22,192 nt of DNA, taken from positions 1 to 22,192 of the forward strand of contig CANRCL010000006.1 of assembly GCA_947629115.1 (NCBI GenBank), given 5' to 3'. Positions 6,577 through 13,310 of the stretch are shown piece by piece. The stretch comes from an uncultured Bacilli bacterium. Lineage in GTDB: Bacteria; Bacillota_I; Bacilli_A; RF39; UBA660. The position numbers were made by a program, and so were the translations under genes. A model generated the notes under the pieces. The model was not told where the DNA came from, made no database searches, and saw nothing but the letters and a program-made list of their open reading frames with translations. The first letter of the stretch is position 1, and each line of letters opens with the position of its first letter.

Positions 6577-6647
6577 TTTGATGTTTAGAAAGGACGATAA
6601 AAACTTGAGTATTTAAAAACTATAAGTAAAAGGAAAGGTGAAGTGAT

Positions 6648-7670
6648 ATGAAACTTTATAGTAATGAAATTGTTTTTCGAGGTCATCCTGATAAAGTATG
6701 CGATCAAATTAGTGATGCTTTATTAGATGCTTATTTAAAAGATGATAAGAATAGTCGCTGTGGTATTGAAGTAATGGGAGGTAAAGGAAAAATCTTTATA
6801 ACTGGGGAAGTGACTAGTAATAGTAATGTTGATGTTCCAAAAATTGTGTGCAGAGTTTTAAAAGATGTTGGTTATAGTGAAGACTATGAAATAATAAATA
6901 ATTTAGGAACTCAAAGTAAAGATATTGCACTAGGAACTAATGATTTAGTCGGAGGAGCCGGCGATAATGGAATGATGTTTGGTTATGCCTGTCGTGATAC
7001 TAAAGAAATGCTTCCTTTAGCCATGGTTATTTTACAAAAATTTAGTCGAGGATATGATTTATTAAGACAAAAAGATGCAAGATTTAAATCTGATGGTAAG
7101 GCTCAATTAACGGGACTTTATGAAAATAATAAACTAGTAAAAATTGAAACAATGACAATATGTTATCAAAATACGGAAAAAGAAAGAGAAGAAACGGATA
7201 AAATAATTACTCAAATGATAACTAAAATATGTGCTGATTATGAAATCCCTATTACCAAAATTTTAATAAATCCAACTGGTAAATTTTTAATTGGGGGTTT
7301 TGAGGCTGATGCTGGTTTAACCGGAAGAAAAATAGTTGTTGATAATTACCAATCTTTTGCACCCGTTGGAGGTGGTGCTTTTTCGGGAAAAGACCCTAGT
7401 AAAGTAGACCGAAGTGGGGCATATATGGCAAGATATTTGGCTAAAAAAATCTTAAAAGATAATCCGCAATATAATTGGTGTGAAATTCAAATTTCTTATG
7501 CGATTGGAGTAGCCAAGCCTTTAGCCATTTTTATTAAAACTGATTTAGGAGATGCTTTGGTTACAAAAGAATTATATGCTGAATGTACTCCAAAAAATAT
7601 TATTAAAAAATTAGATTTAAAAAATATAAATTATGAAGAAACGGCTCGTTTTGGCCATTTTATTTCTTAA
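6648..7670 (+). CDS. metK: S-adenosylmethionine synthetase, short divergent form
   Basis: Makes SAM from methionine and ATP in the cytoplasm. Conserved motifs are GHPDK (12-16), GAGDNGMMFGYA (103-114; GAGDQG in most relatives), INPTGKFLIGG, DAGLTGRK (221-228) and GGGAFSGKDPSKVDRS (241-256), which hold the ATP/methionine and metal ligands. At 340 residues it is about 45-60 shorter than typical MetK. It ends right after the motif ETARFGHFIS, so the C-terminal tail that usually follows YGHFGR is missing. The glycine-rich motif is preceded by PV instead of the usual RH. All the main catalytic Lys/Asp residues seem present, so I expect an active enzyme. AGGAAAGGTGA lies just upstream of the ATG. 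Expression is controlled by the SAM-I riboswitch at 6450, giving feedback by its own product. Confidence 0.93.
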   Translation: MKLYSNEIVFRGHPDKVCDQISDALLDAYLKDDKNSRCGIEVMGGKGKIFITGEVTSNSNVDVPKIVCRVLKDVGYSEDYEIINNLGTQSKDIALGTNDLVGGAGDNGMMFGYACRDTKEMLPLAMVILQKFSRGYDLLRQKDARFKSDGKAQLTGLYENNKLVKIETMTICYQNTEKEREETDKIITQMITKICADYEIPITKILINPTGKFLIGGFEADAGLTGRKIVVDNYQSFAPVGGGAFSGKDPSKVDRSGAYMARYLAKKILKDNPQYNWCEIQISYAIGVAKPLAIFIKTDLGDALVTKELYAECTPKNIIKKLDLKNINYEETARFGHFIS

Positions 7671-7743
7671 ATAAAAATAAATGTATAAAAATAAAAGGAA
7701 ATACACAAAATAACACGTATATATAAGTGAAAGGAGAGATTTT

Positions 7744-7971
7744 ATGGAGAAAAAAATTCTGGCTTTTACTGAAGAATTCACAGATAATTTTAGTGACCTT
7801 TTTGTCGAAAGTTTTTTCCTTCGCTACTTTAATGAATTTGCAGAATCGCATTTAGTTAAAACCTTATATAAAACGGTTAATATGTGTAATGCTAAAATAA
7901 ATGATAAAATAATTCAAAAGTTAGAAGATTTTGGTTACGATGAATTGGAAATAAATAATTATTTCAATTAA
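7744..7971 (+). CDS. Small protein of unknown function (75 aa)
   Basis: I do not recognise this protein. It is acidic at the N-terminus, Phe-rich (FTEEFTDNFSDLFVESFFLRYFNEFAES), probably helical, and has a C-terminal helix ending LEDFGYDELEINNYFN. There is no signal peptide, membrane segment or metal motif. A strong ribosome site, AAGGAGAG (7731-7738), precedes the ATG and argues that it is real. It follows metK after about 70 bases with no terminator between, so it may be co-transcribed and indirectly under SAM control. Its stop codon is inside a bidirectional terminator shared with the convergent ATPase gene. Confidence 0.75.
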   Translation: MEKKILAFTEEFTDNFSDLFVESFFLRYFNEFAESHLVKTLYKTVNMCNAKINDKIIQKLEDFGYDELEINNYFN

Positions 7972-8006
7972 AAAAGGAATTAGATTTCAATCTTGATTCC
8001 TTTTTT
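7970..8006. terminator. Bidirectional terminator overlapping both convergent stop codons
   Basis: AAAAAAGGAAT (7970-7980) and ATTCCTTTTTT (7996-8006) form an 11-bp stem with T-runs on both strands. It includes the TAA of the small plus-strand gene (7969-7971) and the TAA of the minus-strand ATPase (7980-7982), and ends both transcripts. Confidence 0.85.
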
Positions 8007-10538
8007 CTTTAATATTAGTTTTCTTAAAAATTCAAAAGGTATAACGGTAAAGGCCATAACTACTACAAAAATTAATTCAAAAGGTGTCATACCAAAAGTT
8101 CTAAATAATTCGTGACCATTATAAATTAAAAATATTTGGACAATAATAATGAAAGAGAAGACTAGAATAAATACTTTATTACGCCAGATATTAGATAATA
8201 TATTTAATCGTTCTGTTCGAGCATTAAAAGCATTAAATATTCCAATAAAAATAAATAGAGCAAAATAAGAAGTCATAAAATATTTTTCTTCACTACGTAA
8301 TATTTCTTTAAAAATAGGTAATTTCAAAAATAAAATACAAAGTAAAGCCGAATATAAACCTGTTATAATAATTTGAGAATACATATAATGATTAATTATT
8401 GGTTCATCTACTTTTTTCGGTTGATGCTCCATATAGTATTTAAGTGGTGCTTCATAAGAAAAGGCTAAACCAGCAAAAGTATCCATTATCATATTAAGCC
8501 ATAACATTTGAATAATCGTAATAGGAGTACTTACGCCAATATAAGAACCTACAATCGATAAAAATAAAGCAGTCATATTAACAGTTAATTGATAAACGAC
8601 AAATCTTCTAATACTTTTAAAAATAGTTCTACCATATAATATGGCTTTACTTATAGATAAAATATTATTATCTAAAATAACAATATCACTGGCTTCTTTA
8701 GCCACTTCAGTTCCACTCCCCATAGCAAAACCAACATTAGCCTTTTTTAAAGCCGGAGCATCATTAACTCCATCCCCAGTCATTCCGACAATTAAATTCA
8801 TACTTTCTAAAATACTTACTAAACGACTTTTATCTTGAGGTAAAGCCCTTGCAACTACTTTAAGATGATGAACATTTTTCTTAATTTCTTCATCATCTAA
8901 ATTATTAAATTCTTGACTAGTTAAAACTAAATCTAAAGGATTATCAATTATTCCCGAATCTAAAGCAATATTTTTAGCCGTATCCGGAGCATCTCCAGTA
9001 ATCATTATGACATTAATCCCGGCTTTTTTAATTAATTGAATTCCTTCTTTAGCCTCTTTTCTTAATTCATCTTTTAAAGTTAAAAAACCAGCATAAGTTA
9101 AATTATCTTCATCTTTACCATAAGCAAGAATAATAACTCGAAAACCTTTTTGGGTATACTTTTTAATTTCTCTTTGAATTAATTTACTATTAGTAATTAT
9201 TTTTTCTTCCCCTTGGGAATTTAAATATTTATGACATTTTGGTAAGATTACTTCGCTAGCCCCTTTAATATATACATAATTATCTAAATAAATTGCACTA
9301 TATTTATTAACACTATCAAAAGGTTTTCTTTTATTAATTAAATAGTTTTCATCTTGAACTTTTAAAAATTTAATTAATGCTTTATCAGTTGCATTTCCTC
9401 CGATTAATTTATTATCACTAATTACCGCTTCATTATTTAAAATAATTAATTTATACAAAATATCATAAATTTTAGTTTTTTTAATTTCTAATTCATTTTT
9501 ATAATTTTTAAAATCTCCACTAACAAATTGAGTGACTTGTAATTCGCCTTTCGTTAAAGTTCCTGTTTTATCTGTTAAAAGATAATTTAAATTACCACTT
9601 GTTTCAATACCCGTAGGTTTTCTTACTAAAACATTATCTTTTAACATTCTTTTCATATTAGAAGATAAAACTAAAGTAATCATCATAGGTAGTCCTTCAG
9701 GAACAGCCACTATTATAATCGTTACCGATAAGGTTAAAGCATAAATTAAATGGTTTAAAATAATTTTAGGAGTAGTAAGAGTCATCATAATTAAATCCAT
9801 ATTAAAATCATTTTCAATGACAATTTTATTAAAAAGATAAGAAAGTGAAACAACAAAAGCCCCAATATAACCAATTTTACTAATTATTTTTGCTAAACCA
9901 TATAATCTTTTCTTTAAGGGTGAAGTAGGGTCTTTAGCCTGAATTTCTAAGGATATTTTACCATATTCCGTATTATTACCTACTGATTTAACTAGCATTT
10001 TACCATTTCCGGCTGTTATAACTGAACCCCGATATAATTTACTATTAGTAATCTTTTTAATGTCTTTAGATTCTCCAGTTAAAGGGGATTCATTACAAGA
10101 AAGTGAACCACTTATTAAAATACCATCGGCTGGAACTGAATCACCTGTTGAAAGTGAAACAATGTCGCCAACAACAATTTCACTAATAATTACTTCTTTT
10201 AAAACGTTATTTCTAAATACTTTAACTTTAATTTTACTAACTTCATTTTGTAATCTTTTAAAAGCCGCTTCGCTTCCATATTCTGAAATAGTAGAAATAA
10301 AAGAAGCCAGCATTACAGCAATGGCAATTCCAATCGTTTCATACCAATCATATTTGGAAAAAATAAATAATAATTTAATACCTAAAGCAATTAAAAGAAT
10401 CTTAATTATTGGGTCACCTAAAGATTCTAATAAAATTCTAAAAAATGTTTTTTTCTTTACTTTGGTGAGTTCATTTGACCCATAATTTCTACGACTAATT
10501 AATACTTCATCATCACTAAGACCATTATAATTTATCAT
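7980..10538 (-). CDS. PMCA-type calcium-translocating P-type ATPase
   Basis: An 852-residue membrane pump that couples ATP hydrolysis to Ca2+ export. In order: N-terminal cation-ATPase segment (GLSDDEVLISRRNYGSNEL), M1-M2 (about 45-85), actuator domain with TGES (154-157), M3-M4 with the PEGLP motif (280-284), phosphorylation site DKTGT (Asp323), nucleotide-binding KGAS (425-428), MITGDAPDTA (512-521), TGDGVNDAP (587-595), and six C-terminal helices. M5 reads YQLTVNMTAL and M6 QMLWLNMIMDTFAGLAFSYE. These match plasma-membrane Ca2+ ATPases: Asn in M5 and Asn/Asp in M6 are kept, while the M5 Glu of SERCA's extra site is Ala, which predicts one Ca2+ per cycle. No calmodulin-binding tail is evident. 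It is transcribed alone, towards metK. A GTGGGTGA ribosome site lies upstream of the ATG at 10538. Confidence 0.92.
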   Translation of the reverse strand: MINYNGLSDDEVLISRRNYGSNELTKVKKKTFFRILLESLGDPIIKILLIALGIKLLFIFSKYDWYETIGIAIAVMLASFISTISEYGSEAAFKRLQNEVSKIKVKVFRNNVLKEVIISEIVVGDIVSLSTGDSVPADGILISGSLSCNESPLTGESKDIKKITNSKLYRGSVITAGNGKMLVKSVGNNTEYGKISLEIQAKDPTSPLKKRLYGLAKIISKIGYIGAFVVSLSYLFNKIVIENDFNMDLIMMTLTTPKIILNHLIYALTLSVTIIIVAVPEGLPMMITLVLSSNMKRMLKDNVLVRKPTGIETSGNLNYLLTDKTGTLTKGELQVTQFVSGDFKNYKNELEIKKTKIYDILYKLIILNNEAVISDNKLIGGNATDKALIKFLKVQDENYLINKRKPFDSVNKYSAIYLDNYVYIKGASEVILPKCHKYLNSQGEEKIITNSKLIQREIKKYTQKGFRVIILAYGKDEDNLTYAGFLTLKDELRKEAKEGIQLIKKAGINVIMITGDAPDTAKNIALDSGIIDNPLDLVLTSQEFNNLDDEEIKKNVHHLKVVARALPQDKSRLVSILESMNLIVGMTGDGVNDAPALKKANVGFAMGSGTEVAKEASDIVILDNNILSISKAILYGRTIFKSIRRFVVYQLTVNMTALFLSIVGSYIGVSTPITIIQMLWLNMIMDTFAGLAFSYEAPLKYYMEHQPKKVDEPIINHYMYSQIIITGLYSALLCILFLKLPIFKEILRSEEKYFMTSYFALFIFIGIFNAFNARTERLNILSNIWRNKVFILVFSFIIIVQIFLIYNGHELFRTFGMTPFELIFVVVMAFTVIPFEFLRKLILKKKGIKIEI

Positions 10539-10648
10539 AAGTCACCCACTTAAATATATGGGTTTATATAAAATAATAGAACGATGTAAGATAGGAATAG
10601 TATTAAAAACCACTTTACGTTAAATTTAATAAAAATAGTTAATATTTT

Positions 10649-10679
10649 TTGACATATCAATATATTAGTTTTAAACTAA
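10649..10679 (+). promoter_or_regulatory. Promoter with palindromic -10 region
   Basis: TTGACA (10649-10654), 17 bp, then TAAACT (10672-10677). The -10 is covered by a perfect palindrome, TTAGTTT-T-AAACTAA (10665-10679), which could be a repressor site for the downstream gene. Confidence 0.5.
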
Positions 10680-10702
10680 AAGTAGAAAAAGGGTGTTGAA
10701 AA

Positions 10703-11674
10703 ATGAATGAAAAATCTAAGCTTAGTTTAAAAAATAAGATTATAGTAGGAATAATAATTATTTTAATTTGTTTATTTTTAATCTTATGTGTTATTGAACT
10801 AATTGGTGTTTTAAAAAAAACAAATAAAGAAAATAATATAAATAATAATGTCGAAGTTCAAAATGCAAATAATCATTATGAATTTAATATTGGTGAATAT
10901 AGTGAAGATATCAAACTTACAAAACTTAGTGAAAATGAATTAATAAATGATGGTTTTAAACTATTAAGTGATGAAGAAATTAAAAATTATGAAAATGAAT
11001 TATATTATAAATCTAATCAATCTGATTATTTTAAGTCAATCGAAGAGTCCCAAACAATTTCTACTAATTATTATGTTTTAGGAATTTTAAATAAAAAAGC
11101 TTATATAGAAATAGATGGAATAAAGTATGATATCCCTTTTGATAATATAAAAAGATTATATTATTTAGCAAGTGATTGTGGAGGAGATATAAAAGTCTTT
11201 TTACAAACTTATGATGATATTTTTTATGACTCTATAGATGATTATTATTTTGATACTGAATATGAACGGGAGCTTGAAATAAAAGAATTTATTTATGGAT
11301 TTCGAAGATTAAATATTAGTTATGCTAATGAATTATATGTTTGGATTTATGGTATTGATTGTGGATATAATTATAGTTTAGTTCAAGAAAAAAATGGTGA
11401 ATTAATTTTTGGGAATATTAATAAAATTGGAAATGTACAAGGAGATAAAATTAATTTATACCATAAAATTTATTGTTTTGATGGACAATGCAAATATGTT
11501 TTAGTAGATAATAAATTATATATTAATTCTTTAAATAATGGTGTATATTATAGTATTTTGGATAAGAAAGTTAGTAAAATTTATTCTAAAGAAATATCTA
11601 AAGGATTTAAATATATTTTTGCGTTTATGTTTGATGATGGAACTGTTAGTATAGTAGAGAGTATGTTTCCATAA
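10703..11674 (+). CDS. Membrane-anchored protein of unknown function (323 aa)
   Basis: A basic N-terminus (MNEKSKLSLKNK), then one strong membrane helix (about residues 13-36, IIVGIIIILICLFLILCVIELIG) without a signal-peptidase site, then a polar Asn-rich linker and a domain of about 260 residues expected outside the cell (N-in, C-out). The outer domain is rich in Tyr, Asp and Asn, alternates short beta-type strands (YYVLGILNKKAYIEIDGIKY; KYVLVDNKLYINSLNNGVYY) and has four Cys: one in SDCGGD, one in GIDCGY and two in IYCFDGQCKY. I do not recognise the family. A ribosome site, AAGGGTG, precedes the ATG. No GCC Ala codons were found. It stands alone between the Ca2+ ATPase (divergent) and the ORF6N gene. 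Confidence 0.8.
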   Translation: MNEKSKLSLKNKIIVGIIIILICLFLILCVIELIGVLKKTNKENNINNNVEVQNANNHYEFNIGEYSEDIKLTKLSENELINDGFKLLSDEEIKNYENELYYKSNQSDYFKSIEESQTISTNYYVLGILNKKAYIEIDGIKYDIPFDNIKRLYYLASDCGGDIKVFLQTYDDIFYDSIDDYYFDTEYERELEIKEFIYGFRRLNISYANELYVWIYGIDCGYNYSLVQEKNGELIFGNINKIGNVQGDKINLYHKIYCFDGQCKYVLVDNKLYINSLNNGVYYSILDKKVSKIYSKEISKGFKYIFAFMFDDGTVSIVESMFP

Positions 11675-11700
11675 ATTAAAAAAACTTTTTAATACTTTTT
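11675..11700 (+). terminator. Weak AT-only terminator
   Basis: ATTAAAAA (11675-11682) pairs with TTTTTAAT (11686-11693) and is followed by ACTTTTTT. The stem has no GC pairs, so the call is tentative, but its position directly after the stop codon fits. Confidence 0.35.
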
Positions 11701-11758
11701 TGAGTTTATGTTTTTATTGATAATTAGATTAAAAATATGATGTAAATTGACATTTTAA

Positions 11759-11787
11759 TTGACACCTACAAATTAATAGTTTACAAT
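11759..11787 (+). promoter_or_regulatory. Promoter of the ORF6N gene
   Basis: TTGACA (11759-11764), 17 bp, TACAAT (11782-11787). A second TTGACA lies 12 bp upstream (11747-11752) without an equally good -10. Initiation is predicted near 11794. Confidence 0.7.
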
Positions 11788-11817
11788 TGATTAGAAAATA
11801 GAAATGGGGTAATGGTT

Positions 11818-12690
11818 GTGAATAATATTGTTTTAAATGAACAAAAAATTACAAATATGATTTATGAAATTAGAGGAAAACAAGTAATGCTAGATAGTGA
11901 TTTAGCCAAACTTTATAATGTGGAAACTAAAAGAATAAATGAAGCAGTAAAAAATAATCTCAAAAAGTTTCCTGAAAGATTTTCTTTTTACATTACATTA
12001 GAGGAATTAAATGAGTTGAGGTCGAAAATTTCGACCTCAAGTTTAAACTATCATGGTGGTAGAAGATATAAAGCAAGAGTATTTACTGAACAAGGAGTAG
12101 CAATGCTCGCTACTATTTTAAAAAGTGATACGGCTACTAAAGTAAGTCTTGCTATAATGGATGCTTTTGTTTTAATGCGTAAATATATATCTAATAATTT
12201 AATTGAACAAAAATATATCAATAATCAAGTATTAAAAAATACTGAAGATATTAAAATACTTCAAGAGTCATTTCAACAATTTGAAGAGAAGAAAATAACT
12301 AATGAAATTTATTTTAATGGACAAATTTATGATGCTTATTCTAAATTATTAGATATTATGAAAGAGGCTAAAAAAGAATTAATTATAATAGATAATTATG
12401 CTGATAAAAGTATTTTAGATATGATAAGAAATTTAAGTGTAAATGTAATCATTATATGTAAAAGTAAAGGTTTATTAAAAGAAATAGACATTAAAAAATA
12501 TCAAGAACAATATCATAATTTAAAAGTAATTTTTAATGATACTTTTCATGACCGTTATTTAATTCTTGTTAAAAGTATTGTTTATCATTGTGGGGCATCT
12601 CTAAACTATGCTGGTAGTAAAACATTTTCGATAAATAAATTAGGCGATGAATATTTAATAAATGCCTTAATCCAAAACATTAAAGTATAA
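11818..12690 (+). CDS. ORF6N-domain protein with a C-terminal PLD-like (HDR) region
   Basis: The N-terminal 110 residues are a classic ORF6N domain (EIRGKQVMLDSDLAKLYNVE, KKFPERFSFYIT, FTEQGVAMLATILKSD), a DNA-binding module known from phage and plasmid antirepressors. A coiled-coil-like helix follows (about 130-165). The C-terminal part has ELIIIDNYADKSILDMI, FHDRYLILVK and YHCGASLNYAGSK, resembling a degenerate phospholipase D/HKD half-site seen in many stand-alone bacterial ORF6N proteins. Function is unknown; a DNA-binding regulator is likely. I prefer the GTG at 11818, because GGGGT (11806-11810) is correctly spaced for it and the in-frame ATG at 11812 is only two bases from that site; the difference is two residues. 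The coding sequence contains a perfect 25-bp palindrome. The gene could be a phage or mobile-element remnant, but no other phage gene is nearby. Confidence 0.8.
   Translation: MNNIVLNEQKITNMIYEIRGKQVMLDSDLAKLYNVETKRINEAVKNNLKKFPERFSFYITLEELNELRSKISTSSLNYHGGRRYKARVFTEQGVAMLATILKSDTATKVSLAIMDAFVLMRKYISNNLIEQKYINNQVLKNTEDIKILQESFQQFEEKKITNEIYFNGQIYDAYSKLLDIMKEAKKELIIIDNYADKSILDMIRNLSVNVIIICKSKGLLKEIDIKKYQEQYHNLKVIFNDTFHDRYLILVKSIVYHCGASLNYAGSKTFSINKLGDEYLINALIQNIKV
12016..12040. repeat. Perfect 12-bp-arm palindrome inside the ORF6N gene
   Basis: TTGAGGTCGAAA (12016-12027), a single central A, and TTTCGACCTCAA (12029-12040). It encodes residues of LRSKISTSSLN between the ERFSFYIT and FTEQG blocks of the ORF6N domain. 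Confidence 0.95.
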
Positions 12691-12713
12691 AAAAAGCAAA
12701 ATTAATTGCTTTC
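12691..12713 (-). terminator. Terminator for trmL, possibly bidirectional
   Basis: AAAGCAA (12693-12699) and TTGCTTT (12706-12712) form a 7-bp stem with a six-base loop that includes the trmL stop. On the minus strand it is followed by a clean T-run; on the plus strand the tail is TTCTTC, so it is weaker for the ORF6N transcript. Confidence 0.7.
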
Positions 12714-13214
12714 TTCAATAAAATTTTTAGATTTATGGGGTTCATCAAATAAAAGATTAGGGTAGTTTTGTTGTCTTAAGGCTTCATAAACGACAATAGC
12801 CACTGTATTAGATAAATTTAAGGCTCTAACATCACTAGTCATTGGTATTCTTAAGCATCTATCAAGATAAGGCTTTAATATTTTCGGAGGAATACCTGTT
12901 GATTCTTTACCAAAAAAGAAATAGATATTTTTAGAAGTATCACTATAATCAAAAGAAGTATGAGGTTTATGACCATATCTTGTTAAAAAATAGTATTCAC
13001 CTTTATTTTTTTCAAAAAACTCTTCTATATTTTCATAAAGAGTATATTCACATTTATCGATATAATTAACACCACTTCTTCTAACATATTTATCTTCTAA
13101 ACTAAAACCTAAGGGTTTAATTAAATGTAAATGGGTATGGGTTGCAATACAAGTTCGCATAATATTTCCTGTATTAGTAGGTATTTCTGGTTCAAATAAA
13201 ACAACATTAATCAT
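12702..13214 (-). CDS. trmL: tRNA (cytidine/uridine-34)-2'-O-methyltransferase
   Basis: A SPOUT-class enzyme that uses SAM to 2'-O-methylate the wobble base of certain leucine tRNAs. At 170 residues it has the family's length. Motifs are MINVVLFEPEIPTNTGNIMR at the N-terminus, FFGKESTGIPP (about 100-110) and IPMTSDVRALNLSNTVAIVVYEALRQ (about 123-148), the last two forming the SAM-binding trefoil knot. The usual RSLNLSN is RALNLSN here. The start at 13214 is chosen because GAGGTGG (13230-13224) lies nine bases upstream; an alternative in-frame start at 13238 falls at the predicted transcription start. It has a near-perfect promoter and diverges from ftsK. Confidence 0.93.
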   Translation of the reverse strand: MINVVLFEPEIPTNTGNIMRTCIATHTHLHLIKPLGFSLEDKYVRRSGVNYIDKCEYTLYENIEEFFEKNKGEYYFLTRYGHKPHTSFDYSDTSKNIYFFFGKESTGIPPKILKPYLDRCLRIPMTSDVRALNLSNTVAIVVYEALRQQNYPNLLFDEPHKSKNFIEESN

Positions 13215-13243
13215 TTTAATATTCCACCTCTTTAACAAAAATA

Positions 13244-13272
13244 ATTATATAAAATATAGAATTAATTGTCAA
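13244..13272 (-). promoter_or_regulatory. Consensus promoter of trmL
   Basis: On the minus strand: TTGACA (13272-13267), exactly 17 bp, TATAAT (13249-13244), a full match to the sigma-A consensus. Predicted start near 13237, leader about 23 nt. The -35 overlaps the ftsK -35 on the other strand. Confidence 0.85.
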
Positions 13273-13294
13273 AAAAAGAGATTTAGTTTATAAT
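13266..13294 (+). promoter_or_regulatory. Promoter of ftsK
   Basis: TTGTCA (13266-13271), 17 bp, TATAAT (13289-13294). Transcription should begin near 13301, at GGTGATAGTATG-like sequence, leaving a leader of about 10 nt. This excludes the in-frame ATGs at 13293 and 13299 as starts. Confidence 0.75.
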
Positions 13295-13310
13295 GATAAT
13301 GGTGATAGTA

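Noticed and set aside
8641..8838. Plus-strand open frame opposite the ATPase gene.
   Set aside because: It is a shadow of the conserved P-type ATPase motifs on the minus strand, with no ribosome site.
10539..10580. ACCCA...TGGGT complementarity upstream of the ATPase gene as an operator.
   Set aside because: Arms of only five bases in a region lacking other signals; likely chance.
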